From: Paracoccus sp. MC1862
GTDB lineage: Bacteria > Pseudomonadota > Alphaproteobacteria > Rhodobacterales > Rhodobacteraceae
Reading direction: 5' to 3'
Assembly: GCF_016617715.1 (NCBI RefSeq)
Contig: NZ_CP067225.1
Location: 248,001-312,000 of the forward strand
Length of the DNA: 64,000 nt
The notes beneath the pieces were generated by a model. That model saw only the letters and a program-made list of their open reading frames with translations. It was not told the DNA's origin and did no database searches. A program made the translations under genes and the position numbers. Below are positions 21,224 to 29,891 of the stretch, piece after piece (positions within the stretch are counted from its first letter, which is position 1; every line of letters starts with the position of its first letter).

Positions 21224-21502
21224 TCCAAGACGCAGGACAGGTTCGACCCCGCCAAGGATGCGGCAAACCGCGAGAAGCACAAGTTATCGCTGGTCTTTGG
21301 CGACCAGGTTTTTGAAGACGATAACCACCTCATCATTCCCTCCATCCGCGAGATTGACGGCGAGGAGCGGTTCAAGGTGGTCGGTATCGTCGGAGAGAAG
21401 CTGTTCACCGGCGTCTTCGTCTGGCGGGGCGAACGGCCCCGCTTCATCTCGGTGAGAAGGAGCAACAAGGGTGAAGAAAAAGCATATCGCACTGCCTGCT
21501 GA
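21224..21502 (+). pseudogene. BrnT-family toxin without a start codon
   Basis: The frame encodes FDPAKDAANREKHKL and LVFGDQVFEDDN, then RFKVVGIVGEKLFTGVFVWR and FISVRRSNKGEEKAYR. This is the BrnT RNase fold with its typical C-terminal Arg-rich ending. A stop at 21221-21223 precedes it, and no ATG, GTG or TTG occurs before the conserved FDPAKD motif. The solo IS21 end lies just upstream. The usual N-terminus (M-x-F-x-FDPAK) is therefore lost or mutated, and the toxin is probably not made. It overlaps the downstream antitoxin start. Confidence 0.7.
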
Positions 21503-21749
21503 CCCGGCCGACGCCGAGGATTTCGACGTGACCGCTGAGGCGCTGGACCGGAGCCAGCGCGCCCGGCTGATCCGCAAGACCAGAACCGGTCTTGGTCTGT
21601 CGCAGACCGAGTTCGCCAGCCGCTTCCGCGTTCCAGTCGGCACCTTGCGCGACTGGGAGCAGGCACGGGCGACCGCGCCGGATTTCGCCATCGCCTATGT
21701 GCGCGTGATCGCCAAGCATCCGGACATGGTGGCTAAGGCCGTCGCATAG
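21471..21749 (+). CDS. HTH antitoxin partner of the BrnT toxin
   Basis: 92 residues from a GTG at 21471 inside the toxin's 3' end, the normal toxin-first layout of BrnT systems. The C-terminal half is an XRE-like helix-turn-helix, GLGLSQTEFASRFRVPVGTLRDWEQ. It would bind the toxin and autorepress the promoter. The start MKKKHIALP has AACAAGGGT upstream. It is intact although the toxin appears dead, a common end state because loss of the antitoxin first would be lethal. Confidence 0.75.
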   Translation: MKKKHIALPADPADAEDFDVTAEALDRSQRARLIRKTRTGLGLSQTEFASRFRVPVGTLRDWEQARATAPDFAIAYVRVIAKHPDMVAKAVA

Positions 21750-21930
21750 CTTGGCTTGCGGGAGAGTTTGGCTGCTTGCTCTACTCCAGATTGAAAAGGA
21801 ATCAACCTCGGAGAAGCCGCAGGAGTAGCGTCCACAAGCCAGAAGATCGGCGCTGCTGATGCCGGGCTGGCCTGCTGCCGGTTTCGTGGACACGAAGATA
21901 AGATCGTGACCAAGGGACCCGAAAGTGGAT

Positions 21931-22044
21931 ATGACGAGACGGAAGTTCCGCGGCGAGTTCAAGGTCGAGGCCGTCAGGCTGGTGACCGAGCGCGGCGTAG
22001 CGGTGGCGCAAGCCGCCCGTGTGTTGATTTCCACTCGGAACTGA
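21931..22044 (+). pseudogene. N-terminal fragment of IS3-family orfA, cut by IS21
   Basis: Encodes MTRRKFRGEFKVEAVRLVTE and GVAVAQAARVL, the HTH start of an IS3-family OrfA. After codon 33 the frame runs into the IS21 end at 22022. No convincing continuation is found beyond 24519. Confidence 0.65.
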
Positions 22045-22094
22045 CCCGGGTTTTCCATCGAGAACTGACCCACCCTCAGGTTATGTTTCGTGGG

Positions 22095-22889
22095 TTAGGC
22101 TTGGGTCAAGGCATGGCCGGCCTCCTTGGTTTTCCTGGCTGCTGCGGCTGAGCTTGCCTTGAAGCGGAAGCTGTCGTTTCCGGTCTCCAGGATGTGGCAG
22201 CGGTGGGTGAGGCGATCGAGCAGCGCGGTGGTCATTTTGGCATCGCCGAAGACGGTGGCCCATTCGCTGAAGCTCAGGTTGGTGGTGATGACAACGCTGG
22301 TGCGCTCATAGAGCTTGCTCAGAAGGTGGAAGAGCAGCGCACCGCCTGAAGCGCTGAACGGCAAGTAGCCCAGTTCGTCCAGGATCACGAGATCGAGCCG
22401 GGTCAATCCCTCCGCGATCTGGCCCGCCTTGCCCTTGGTTTTCTCCTGCTCGAGGGCATTGACGAGTTCGATGGTGGAGAAGAAGCGGACCTTCCGGCGG
22501 TGGTGTTCGATGGCCTGGATGCCCAGGGCGGTTGCGACATGGGTCTTGCCGGTGCCCGGCCCGCCGATCAGCACGACATTCTGCGCGCCGTCGATGAACT
22601 CGCAGCGGTGGAGCTGGCGCACCGTGACCTCGTTGATCTCGCTGGCAGCGAAGTCGAAGCCCGAGAGATCCTTGTAGGCCGGGAAGCGCGCGGCCTTCAT
22701 GTGATAGGCAATGGAGCGCACTTCGCGTTCCGCCAGTTCGGCCTTCAGCAGCTGGGACAGGATCGGCACGGCTGTCTCGAATGCCGGCGCCCCCTGTTCG
22801 ATCAGGTCGGTGACGGCCTGGGCCATGCCGTGCATCTTCAGGCTGCGGAGCATGATGACGATGGCGCCGCTGGCGGGATCATGACGCAT
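22095..22889 (-). CDS. istB: IS21 helper ATPase IstB
   Basis: DnaA/DnaC-like AAA+ ATPase (264 residues) that assembles on target DNA and recruits the IstA transposase. Walker A is [15 protein letters not shown] and Walker [13 protein letters not shown]; sensor I is seen at [13 protein letters not shown]. The start at 22889 overlaps the istA end by 11 bases, the conserved istAB coupling; a start 20 codons upstream would lie deep inside istA. Confidence 0.93.
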   Translation of the reverse strand: MRHDPASGAIVIMLRSLKMHGMAQAVTDLIEQGAPAFETAVPILSQLLKAELAEREVRSIAYHMKAARFPAYKDLSGFDFAASEINEVTVRQLHRCEFIDGAQNVVLIGGPGTGKTHVATALGIQAIEHHRRKVRFFSTIELVNALEQEKTKGKAGQIAEGLTRLDLVILDELGYLPFSASGGALLFHLLSKLYERTSVVITTNLSFSEWATVFGDAKMTTALLDRLTHRCHILETGNDSFRFKASSAAAARKTKEAGHALTQA

Positions 22890-24408
22890 GGCGGTCTCCG
22901 ATCTGCGCCCGCAGGTCGTCATAGCGTTCGACATTGGCCTTCGGCTCATGGCGCAGGATCAGCGCCTCCGGTGTGTCGATGTTCGGGCCGCCGGTCGTCT
23001 TGCCATCGATCAGCCTGTGCAGGAGATTCAACACATGGGTCTTGGTCGCGACGCCTTCGGCCAGGGCCATTTCCACAGCAACCAGCACAGCCTGTTCATC
23101 ATGCTGCAGGACCAGCGCCAGGATATCGACCATCTCGCGATCGCCACCGGGTCGTCGCAGCATCTGGTCCTGCAACTGTCGGAAGGCCGCGGGCAGTTCC
23201 GCGAAGGGCGCACCGTTCCTGAGGGCACCCGGCTTGCGCTGGATGACGGCCAGATAATGCCGCCAGTCATAGATCGTGCGAGGCGGCAGGTGATGGGACC
23301 GCTGGATCACCCGCCCATGTTCGCACAGGATCTGTCCCTCGGCGGCAACCACCAGCCGATCCGGGTAGACCCTGAGGCTGACAGGACGGTTGGCAAAGGA
23401 CGCCGGCACGCTGTAGCGGTTGCGCTCGAAGCTGATCAGGCAGGTGGGTGAGACACGCTTGCTCCGCTCGACGAAGCCGTCGAAGGCAGGCGGCAGCGGC
23501 ATCAGCGCGGCCTGTTCTTCGGCCCAGGCGTCGGCGACGGTTCCGGGCAGAACCCCGTGCGGGATCTCGCGCCACAACTCCAGGCAGCGCCGTTCCAGCC
23601 AGGCGTTCAGCGCCGCCAGGTCAGGAAAGTTCGGCATCGGCTGCCACAAACGAGGCCGGGCATCCTGAACGTTCTTCTCGACCTGTCCCTTCTCCCATCC
23701 CGCGGCAGGATTGCAGAACTCCGGCTCGAAGACATAGTGGTTGGTCATGGCGAGGAAGCGGATGTTGACCTGCCGTTCCTTGCCGCGGCCAACGCGGTCA
23801 ACCGCTGTCTTCATGTTATCGTAGATGCCGCGACCCGGCACGCCGCCAAAGACGCGGAACCCGTGCCAATGGGCATCGAACAGCATCTCGTGGGTTTGCA
23901 GCAGATAGGCCCGAACCAGGAAGGCCCGGCTGTGTGCCAGCTTGATGTGGGCGACCTGAAGCTTCGTGCGCTCCCCGCCCAGAACCGCGTAGTCCTCGCT
24001 CCAATCGAACTGGAACGCCTCGCCCGGACGAAAGACCAAGGGGACGAAGGTGCCGCGGCCCGTCGTCTGCTGCTCGCGCTGCCGGTCCATCCGCCATTGC
24101 CGGGCGAAGGCCGCGACCCGGCCGTAGGAGCCGGTGAAGCCGAGCGCCACGAGGTCGGCATGGAGTTGCTTCAGCGTCCGGCGCTGCTTGCGTGACTTGC
24201 CGGCTTCCGTCTTCAGCCACGCCGCCAGCTTCTCGGAAAACGGATCGAGCTTGCTCGGCCGATCAGGCGTCGCGAACCTCGGCTCGATGGTCCCAGCGCT
24301 CAGATACTTCCTGATGGTGTTGCGCGACAGGCCGGTCCGCCGTGCGATCTCCCGGATCGGCAGCTTCTCCCGCAACGCCATGCGTCGGATGATGTTCAAA
24401 AGTCCCAT
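22879..24408 (-). CDS. istA: IS21 transposase IstA
   Basis: DDE transposase of 509 residues from the ATG at 24408 (GGAG upstream; a GTG three codons earlier is possible). The N-terminal HTH is [20 protein letters not shown]. The rve core contains [14 protein letters not shown] (first Asp), [13 protein letters not shown] (second Asp) and [13 protein letters not shown] (Glu). It is full length and appears intact, so the element may still be mobile. Confidence 0.93.
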   Translation of the reverse strand: MGLLNIIRRMALREKLPIREIARRTGLSRNTIRKYLSAGTIEPRFATPDRPSKLDPFSEKLAAWLKTEAGKSRKQRRTLKQLHADLVALGFTGSYGRVAAFARQWRMDRQREQQTTGRGTFVPLVFRPGEAFQFDWSEDYAVLGGERTKLQVAHIKLAHSRAFLVRAYLLQTHEMLFDAHWHGFRVFGGVPGRGIYDNMKTAVDRVGRGKERQVNIRFLAMTNHYVFEPEFCNPAAGWEKGQVEKNVQDARPRLWQPMPNFPDLAALNAWLERRCLELWREIPHGVLPGTVADAWAEEQAALMPLPPAFDGFVERSKRVSPTCLISFERNRYSVPASFANRPVSLRVYPDRLVVAAEGQILCEHGRVIQRSHHLPPRTIYDWRHYLAVIQRKPGALRNGAPFAELPAAFRQLQDQMLRRPGGDREMVDILALVLQHDEQAVLVAVEMALAEGVATKTHVLNLLHRLIDGKTTGGPNIDTPEALILRHEPKANVERYDDLRAQIGDRHAS

Positions 24409-24567
24409 GTGGATCACTCCATTACCCCCGCCGCGCTCCGCTTTGGGGAAGGTTCACATGGGTCAGTTCTCAGTGGAAATTACGCCCCTACCCGGGTCAG
24501 TTCCGGGTGGAAATCAACAGCTCGGGATCATGCAGGGAACCATTTCACCCGTTCGCGCGTAGTTATG

Positions 24568-24578
24568 CTGCACTGCAG
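24568..24578. promoter_or_regulatory. PhaR-type operator (CTGC-N3-GCAG)
   Basis: CTGC-ACT-GCAG inside a longer palindrome ATGCTGC-ACT-GCAGCAT, 53 bases before the alpha/beta hydrolase start. PhaR of Paracoccus denitrificans, the polyhydroxyalkanoate sensor-repressor, is known to recognise CTGC-N3-4-GCAG. A close variant lies before the phasin-like gene at 25967. Binding is inferred. Confidence 0.5.
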
Positions 24579-24630
24579 CATGGCGTTTCCCTTGCCGCCA
24601 GGACGCAGCTTTCTCAGATCGGATATTCCC

Positions 24631-25671
24631 ATGAACGCTCAACCTCGCAGGCAACTGCATGATGATCCCCGCGGCGCATTGCGCAGGCAGTCGTCGCCCG
24701 CGCGCCCTGCGGCCCGGGCCGCAGTCATCGGCCTCGCGGCCGCAGGACTGGCCATCTCGGCCCTCGTCAACCATCGCCTGGCCCGCAAGGCCGAGCAGGA
24801 CAATCCCCCGGTCGGGCAGTTCCTGAACGTCAACGGCGTCCGTCTGCACTATGTGGAGCGGGGCAGCGGCGAGCCGGTCGTCCTGCTGCATGGCAATGGC
24901 AGCATGATCCAGGACTTTGAATCGAGCGGCCTCATCGACCTTGCAGCCAGGAAATACCGTGTGATCGTCCTGGACCGGCCCGGCTATGGTCACAGCGACC
25001 GCCCGCGCAGCACGATCTGGACGCCTGCGGCGCAGGCGGACCTGATCCACGACGCGCTTGCGCAGATCGGCATCACGCGCGCGACGATCCTCGGCCATTC
25101 CTGGGGTTGCTCGGTGGCGGTGGCGCTTGCGCATAAATACCCCGATCTGGTCGGCGGGCTCGTTCTGGCGTCGGGCTATTACTATCCGACGGCGCGGCTT
25201 GATGTGGTCGGCATGGGGGTTCCGGCAGTGCCAGTAGCGGGCGACGTCATCCGCTACACGATCTCGCCGGTCCTGAGCCGGCTGATGTGGCCGCTCCTCA
25301 TGCGGAAGATCTTCGGCCCCGAGGCAGTACCCGGAAAATTCGCCGGGTTCCCGAAGGCCATGGCGGTCCGCCCGTCCCAGATCCGCGCAAGCGCCGCAGA
25401 GTCGGCCCTGATGGTTCCGGATGCCTTGGCCGCTCGTGACACCTACGCCCGCCTCAAGATGCCCGTGGCCATCATCGCGGGCGCCGAGGACCGCCTTGTG
25501 GATGCCGAGGATCAGTCCGCCAGACTGCACGGCGACATCCCGCACAGCAGCTTCCACCGCATCCCCGGGGCGGGCCACATGATCCATCAGACCGAGACCG
25601 AAGCGGTCATGTCCGCCATCGAGAAGGTGGCTCCGCCGCACGGCCGGAACGCAAGGCTCAACGCCGCCTGA
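24631..25671 (+). CDS. Alpha/beta hydrolase with N-terminal membrane anchor
   Basis: 346 residues. A basic N-terminus and one hydrophobic segment (about 29-45, AVIGLAAAGLAISAL) suggest a membrane anchor or uncleaved signal. The hydrolase core has LLHGNGSMIQDF (oxyanion), nucleophile elbow GHSWGCS, acid at AGAEDRLVDAED and His in PGAGHMIHQTE. The substrate is unknown; the family includes esterases, haloperoxidases and epoxide hydrolases. The PhaR-like operator upstream hints at coregulation with the phasin-like gene 0.5 kb downstream, so polyester metabolism is possible. It follows the IS21 element, with weak Shine-Dalgarno pairing. Confidence 0.8.
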   Translation: MNAQPRRQLHDDPRGALRRQSSPARPAARAAVIGLAAAGLAISALVNHRLARKAEQDNPPVGQFLNVNGVRLHYVERGSGEPVVLLHGNGSMIQDFESSGLIDLAARKYRVIVLDRPGYGHSDRPRSTIWTPAAQADLIHDALAQIGITRATILGHSWGCSVAVALAHKYPDLVGGLVLASGYYYPTARLDVVGMGVPAVPVAGDVIRYTISPVLSRLMWPLLMRKIFGPEAVPGKFAGFPKAMAVRPSQIRASAAESALMVPDALAARDTYARLKMPVAIIAGAEDRLVDAEDQSARLHGDIPHSSFHRIPGAGHMIHQTETEAVMSAIEKVAPPHGRNARLNAA

Positions 25672-25716
25672 GGCAAAGGCACGCCTGTGCGGTGGAGCTG
25701 TCGAACAGAACTGTTC

Positions 25717-25734
25717 GGCGGCTCTGCCGCCTTT
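25717..25734 (+). terminator. Hairpin after the alpha/beta hydrolase
   Basis: GGCGGC-TCT-GCCGCC followed by TTT, 45 bases after the stop. The T-run is short, so termination is probable but may be weak. Between it and 26160 only regulatory-looking sequence is seen. Confidence 0.5.
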
Positions 25735-25966
25735 CACCAAGCGGGTGCGCGCGTTCCTGGAACGCACCTGGCCGTGGCCGCGGATGGATGCAGACCCCAC
25801 GCGCGGGCAAATCTGGCGACCGGGCGCTACGTCGCGGCAGCGGCAACCTTCTCATGGGGGACGCTGTCACTGGTCGGTAGGCGCCTTCATGCTCATTCGA
25901 AGGACAAGCGGCGGGAGAGGCCAAATTATCCGGACCCTGCGGAACTCTTGTGCGGCCGGGACATTG

Positions 25967-25977
25967 TTGCAGTGCAG
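25967..25977. promoter_or_regulatory. PhaR-like operator upstream of the phasin-like gene
   Basis: TTGC-AGT-GCAG, one mismatch from the CTGC-N3-GCAG consensus. It lies about 180 bases before the phasin-like start and shares GCAGCAT with the site at 24568. Phasin genes are classic PhaR targets, which supports the assignment. Confidence 0.4.
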
Positions 25978-26160
25978 CATCCGTGAATGCACACGCAGCA
26001 TTCGCGTTATCAGAAACTCCCCTTGGGGAAACTTGGGCCACCTTGCCGCCAAAACGCGGCGCCTGTTCACCCCAGCTTCCTCACGTCGCGTGAGGCCGTC
26101 CTAAGGAAGGCTCCCGAGCCTTGCGACGGTCCCCCACGCCTCTCAACAAGGACCAGAAAA

Positions 26161-27039
26161 ATGACCACCATCCAGCAACTGATGCAGACCGGCCAGCTCA
26201 AGGCCAACGAGATCTTCGCGAAGCTCGCCGAAACTCCTCTGGCAGCCAGGACACGCGACCGGCTGGTCTCCGACCTGAAGGTCGAGTTCGACCGCCAGGC
26301 CGAGTTCGAGGAACAGCGTCTCCTTCCGGTGCTGAGAGAGAACAGGGAGACGAAGGACCTCGTGGCCGCGGCGCTGAACGACAGCCAGCAGATGCGCAAG
26401 CTCCTCGGCGAGATCGAGCGCAGCCCGAGGGACGGCGAGGCGTTCGGCACCAAGGTCGCCGAGTTCCGGGACCTGTTCCAGCGGCGCTTTCGTGACGACA
26501 GGAACGAGATCCTGCCGGCCGTCGTGAAGGCGCTGAGCGACGCGGAGGCCGGCACCGCCGCCAGCAAGACCGAAGGCGGGACAACCGGGATCACGCCGGC
26601 GCGCCGCGCGGGCGGGCGAGAGAACCCGATGACGGACGCCGCGCGCCAGAGCGGGGAGATCATGAAGGCCGGCATGGATGTGGTGCAACAAGGCGCCCAG
26701 GTGGCACGCAGGGCCATGGGAGCCGGCACCGATGCGGCTGGCGGAAGGGACCGGGGGCTTCAGCCCACGGCTGTTCTCGGGGAACTGCAGGAAACGGCCC
26801 GCGAGGCGGGCTCTGTCGGCAATTCGATGATGGCGCTGCTCAACGAGCAGGCGCTGCAGGCGCTGCAGGTCCAGACCTCGATGGCGGCCGGGCGCATCCG
26901 GACGCTGGCAGAAATGGCCCAGATGCAAAGCGCCTTCATGGCCGGCAGCTTCCAGCGGATGGGGCAGATCAACGACCGCTACCTTGCTTTCCTGCGCGGC
27001 TGGAGGACCGTCCCGGCCTTCCCGTCCGCCCGTCGCTGA
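26161..27039 (+). CDS. Phasin-like protein with degenerate hemerythrin-like N-terminal bundle
   Basis: 292 residues from an ATG with AAGGACC upstream. Residues 1-130 follow the four-helix spacing of hemerythrin HHE domains, but the iron-ligand positions are changed: FDRQAEFEEQRLLPVL, NDSQQMRKLLGEIE and FQRRFRDDRNEILPAV carry Gln or Arg where His is expected. After an Ala/Gly linker, residues about 165-292 form an amphipathic Ala/Gln/Met-rich region (MMALLNEQALQALQVQTSMA) like the phasin domain that coats PHA granules. The helical fold could survive without metal. It heads a cluster with two YsnF-type stress genes. Phasin assignment rests on pattern and the PhaR-like operator. Confidence 0.65.
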   Translation: MTTIQQLMQTGQLKANEIFAKLAETPLAARTRDRLVSDLKVEFDRQAEFEEQRLLPVLRENRETKDLVAAALNDSQQMRKLLGEIERSPRDGEAFGTKVAEFRDLFQRRFRDDRNEILPAVVKALSDAEAGTAASKTEGGTTGITPARRAGGRENPMTDAARQSGEIMKAGMDVVQQGAQVARRAMGAGTDAAGGRDRGLQPTAVLGELQETAREAGSVGNSMMALLNEQALQALQVQTSMAAGRIRTLAEMAQMQSAFMAGSFQRMGQINDRYLAFLRGWRTVPAFPSARR

Positions 27040-27079
27040 ACCTGGGAACAGTCCGCAGCCGTCCGGGATCGGAGAATCC

Positions 27080-27511
27080 ATGTCGAAGCAATCCAGACCC
27101 GCGCGGGATGCCGTTTCCGCGCCCCCTGCCCAGATCATCCCGATCGTCGAAGAGCAGGTCCTTGTCCTCAAGCGCAAGACGCTGACCGAAGGCGTTCGTG
27201 TCCGCACGGTGGTGCGCGAGGACGAGGCGCTGATCGACGAGCCCGTCGTCCGCGAGACCGTCGAGGTCGAGCGGGTGCCGCTCGGCCGATGGGTGGATGG
27301 TCCGGTTCCGGTGCGGCAGGAGGGCGACATCACGATCGTCACGCTCGTCGAAGAGGTCGTGGTGGTCGAGAAGCGCCTGCGCGCGACCGAGGAGATCCGC
27401 ATCACCCGGCGCAAGGACACCGAACAGCATTCCGAGACCGTCACGCTGCGCCATGAGGAAGCCGTCATCGAACGCCTGAACGCCAACGGCGACAGCCACG
27501 ACCCGGACTGA
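27080..27511 (+). CDS. YsnF/AvaK (DUF2382) domain stress protein
   Basis: 143 residues with GGAG five bases before the start. The central part is the DUF2382 pattern: IPIVEEQVLVLKRKTLTEG, then VRTVVREDEALIDEPVVRE, VEVERVPLGRWV and a second VVVVEKRLRATEEIRITR unit. It is rich in alternating charged residues (Glu/Arg/Val). YsnF-type proteins are general-stress proteins of unknown mechanism. No signal peptide or membrane segment is seen. It lies 40 bases after the phasin-like gene and 61 before a second DUF2382 gene. Confidence 0.82.
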   Translation: MSKQSRPARDAVSAPPAQIIPIVEEQVLVLKRKTLTEGVRVRTVVREDEALIDEPVVRETVEVERVPLGRWVDGPVPVRQEGDITIVTLVEEVVVVEKRLRATEEIRITRRKDTEQHSETVTLRHEEAVIERLNANGDSHDPD

Positions 27512-27572
27512 ACGGGCGCCTGCCTGTCCTGTCCGACACGACCCCGAACACCTACCAATTGGAGAGATCCCC

Positions 27573-28247
27573 ATGACAACCGTCATCAACGCCTATGCCG
27601 ACCAGAAGATCGCCGACATGGCGGTCGCCGCCCTCCGCAAGGAAGGGCTCAGCGACCAGCAGGCCCGCATCCTCGGCGGCGACACCAAGGCGCTTCTGCG
27701 CGAGCTTTCCGAGTACGGCTTCGCGGATGCCGACGCCCAAGCCTATGCCGAGGCGGTCAAGCAGGGTCAGACGCTGGTCATCGCCAGCATTTCCGAAGAG
27801 CGGGCCGACTGGGCGCTGTCCATCATGGACCGCATCCTGTCGGACCATGGCAGCCTCAAGGAAAGCAGCGCCGGCTCGGTGCCGATCGTCGAGGAAGAGC
27901 TTTCGGTCAGCAAGGCCCGGAGCGCCAACGGCGGTGTCCGCGTGACCTCGCGCGTCGTCGAGACGCCGGTCGAGGAAACCGTCACCCTGACGACCGAGAC
28001 CGTGGGGGTGAAGCGTCACGCCGCCAATCGCGTGCTGGAGGACGACGAGGCCGCTGCCGTCTTCGAGGAAAAGACCGTCGAGATGATGGGCACCGAGGAA
28101 GAGGTCGAGGTGCGCAAGGAAGCCCGGGTCGTGGGCGAGGTCGAACTCACCAAAGAGGTCGAGGCGCATCAGAAGACCATCAAGGACACGGTCCGCAAGA
28201 CCGAGGTCGAGGTCGAGGAAGTCGGCGTCCGCGCCACGAAGAAGTAA
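27573..28247 (+). CDS. General stress protein with DUF2382 (YsnF) domain
   Basis: 224 residues, preceded by GGAGAG. Residues 1-90 form an alpha/beta unit (TTVINAYADQKIADMAVAAL, with repeated 'ALRKEGLSDQQARILGG'-like helix turns) similar to the YflT/GsiB-adjacent N-terminal domain of YsnF proteins. Residues about 105-224 are DUF2382: VPIVEEELSVSKARSANGGV, VSSRVVE-like strands, EETVTLTTETVGVKRHA and a Glu/Lys/Val-rich tail. The gene pairs with the preceding DUF2382 gene, suggesting duplication. Function beyond stress association is unknown. Confidence 0.8.
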   Translation: MTTVINAYADQKIADMAVAALRKEGLSDQQARILGGDTKALLRELSEYGFADADAQAYAEAVKQGQTLVIASISEERADWALSIMDRILSDHGSLKESSAGSVPIVEEELSVSKARSANGGVRVTSRVVETPVEETVTLTTETVGVKRHAANRVLEDDEAAAVFEEKTVEMMGTEEEVEVRKEARVVGEVELTKEVEAHQKTIKDTVRKTEVEVEEVGVRATKK

Positions 28248-28343
28248 GACCTGCGTCCCGGCCCGTTTCGGGTGGGTCCCTGATCCTGCAAGGGATCGGG
28301 GACCTGAGGCCGAGGTGGGCTTCGATGACGTGAAAGGCTGGGA

Positions 28344-28486
28344 GTGAAGCGCGGTGATCTGGTCACGGTCGCGCTGCAAGGTGAGCACGGCAAGCCGCGT
28401 CCGGCCCTTGTGATCCAGGCGGATGACTTCGCCGGGGCGGCATCCATCACTGTCCTGTTCGTCACATCGACGCTGACGGTGACTGA
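28344..28486 (+). pseudogene. MazF/PemK-family toxin truncated by an IS end
   Basis: GTG at 28344 overlaps a TGA and begins MKRGDLVTVALQGEHGKPRP, ALVIQADDF and VLFVTSTLT, the first two beta-strands of MazF/PemK mRNA interferases. Homology stops exactly where the 126-bp repeat begins (TGACCTGCGCC at 28484). About half the toxin is missing, including the strand with the catalytic Thr/Ser and the C-terminal helix. The preceding frame ends GFDDVKGWE, possibly the tail of a lost antitoxin. Confidence 0.7.
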
Positions 28487-28609
28487 CCTGCGCCCCGTTG
28501 GTGCCTCGGTCATGACGAGAGCCTGTGGGTTTGAGATTGGTCGTCTTCGGGTGGATTTGAGGCAAGCGCGCCGGACGTGGCGCCATCAGGTAGCGCGAGC
28601 GTCCGGCGC
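28484..28609. repeat. 126-bp repeat, copy 1 (IS-end-like)
   Basis: Matches 52029-52154 over 126 bases with a handful of substitutions and no indels. It begins TGACCTGCGCCCC, like an IS3-family terminal repeat, and truncates a gene at that point in both copies. The inner edge joins different IS debris each time. Confidence 0.75.
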
Positions 28610-28847
28610 GCTGTCCGGCGTCACGTTCGGCCTGCTGGCACCAGACGCGCAGGCTATCGGACGAACAGCCAAGCTTCGGGGCAATCGCCTTGCAGGCGGC
28701 CGTGTCGCTGGAGTAGTCGGCCCGGTTCTCTCGGAAAAGCCGAACACCGCGTTCGCGCAGCTCGGCCGGATAGGCGGAGGTGAATTTTTGCTGCGTCATA
28801 GGCTCATCCTTTGAGTATTTACTCTCCAGCAAACCCGGGGCGGTTCA
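28610..28847 (-). mobile_element. IS3-family remnant with truncated orfA
   Basis: Left terminal repeat TGAACCGCCCCGGG (minus strand, from 28847), then an ATG at 28799 encoding MTQQKFTSAYPAELRERGVR, LFRENRADYSSD and LGCSSDSLRVWCQQ, the HTH start of an IS3-family OrfA. The frame is cut by the 126-bp repeat. The insertion lies inside the orfB of the next element, a nested arrangement. Confidence 0.75.
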
Positions 28848-29793
28848 GATCGACGTCGCAAACGACGCAGGCAGGCTTTCCGTAGATCCGCACCAGCGCG
28901 TCCAGTTCCCGCGCCACCCTTGCACCCGAGATGCTGGTGTCGGCGATCAGGCACAGGTTCTCCCGGCAGCAATCGTCGATTGCCGCCAGTATGCGGAACT
29001 TGCGCGAGGCGCCGAAGGTGTCGGCCACGAAGTCGAGCGACCAACGCTGGTTCGGCACAAGGGCCACCGGCATCGACGTGCGGGTGCCCCGGGCGCGCCT
29101 GGGGCCACGCCGCCGCTTCACCGCCAGGCCCTCCTCGCGGTAGAGCCGATAGAGCTTCTTGGGGTTCATCAGCATGCCCCTGCGCGCCAGCAGCAGACCG
29201 ATCCGCCGAGAGCCGAACCTGCGGCGCACGGCTGCGATCTCCTGCAGGACCTTGCGGATCTCGGGGTTGTCAGGCGGACGTCCGCGCCGCACCGTCTTCG
29301 GATCGACACCGACCAGGGTCGGCGCATGCCGCCGACGGCCCGGCGCTGCGAGATGTCGTGATCCCGCATGGCCCGCAGCACCGCCTCCCGCCGCGCGTTC
29401 GGTGTCGTCAGGCCTCAGCCATGGTCCTCGGACCAGTGGCGTCCCATGGCTTCGATCCCAGCAGATCCTTCAGCACGATGTTGTCGAGCATCGCGTCCGC
29501 CGGCAATCGCTTCAGCTTGCCGTTCTCGTCCTCGAGCGCCTTCGGCCTCTGAGCGTCGGACACGTCCATGCCGCCATACTTGGACTTCAGCTTGTGAGAC
29601 ACCTGGCCGGGCTCAGCCCATGGCGCCGACAGACTTCCGCCGTCGCCAGGCCGTCAACGCAGTGCGTTGACCCTGTTCCTTGATCATTCCGATGATCTGC
29701 GCCTCGGTGAAGCGGCTTTTCCTCATTGCGTCTGCTCGGTCGTGATGAAGCAAACTCTACATCAGAACGAGAGACGTTCCGGGGGGCAGGTCA
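28848..29793 (-). mobile_element. IS3-family (IS407-like) remnant, orfA frameshifted and orfB truncated
   Basis: Begins at the minus-strand end TGACCTGCCCCCCGGAACG (29793). OrfA starts MRKSRFTEAQIIGMIKEQG, is then frameshifted, and resumes as KYGGMDVSDAQRPKALEDEN and MLDNIVLKDLLGSK. OrfB survives as RPPDNPEIRKVLQEI, NPKKLYRLYREEGLAVKRRR and NQRWSLDFVADTFGASRKFR (first catalytic Asp). It ends at ELDALVRIYGKPACVV where the next IS inserted. It cannot transpose. Confidence 0.85.
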
Positions 29794-29891
29794 GCCTGCT
29801 GCAAGAACCTTCGAGGATTGGCATGTGCAACTTTGAAAGCTTTTTGGTTCATCAGACAAAAGAAATATTGCGCCGCGAAGCCGGGTCGTGA

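Larger units (their letters stand above)
22022..24519 (-). mobile_element. Complete IS21-family insertion sequence
   Basis: About 2.5 kb bounded by inverted ends TGTTGATTTCCACTCGGAAC (left) and the complement of GTTCCGGGTGGAAATCAACA (right), beginning 5'-TG and ending CA-3' as in IS21. Each end holds two GGGTCAGTTC copies, the multiple terminal repeats typical of the family. It contains istA and istB on the minus strand and interrupts an IS3 orfA. No exact target duplication is seen, which may reflect later rearrangement; a solo copy of the right end lies at 21133. Confidence 0.88.

Noticed and set aside
25921..25970. EcfG-type stress promoter (GGAAC ... GTT) before the phasin-like gene
   Set aside because: The GGAAC and GTT elements are about 20 bases apart, longer than the 16-18 expected, so the match is too weak to claim.
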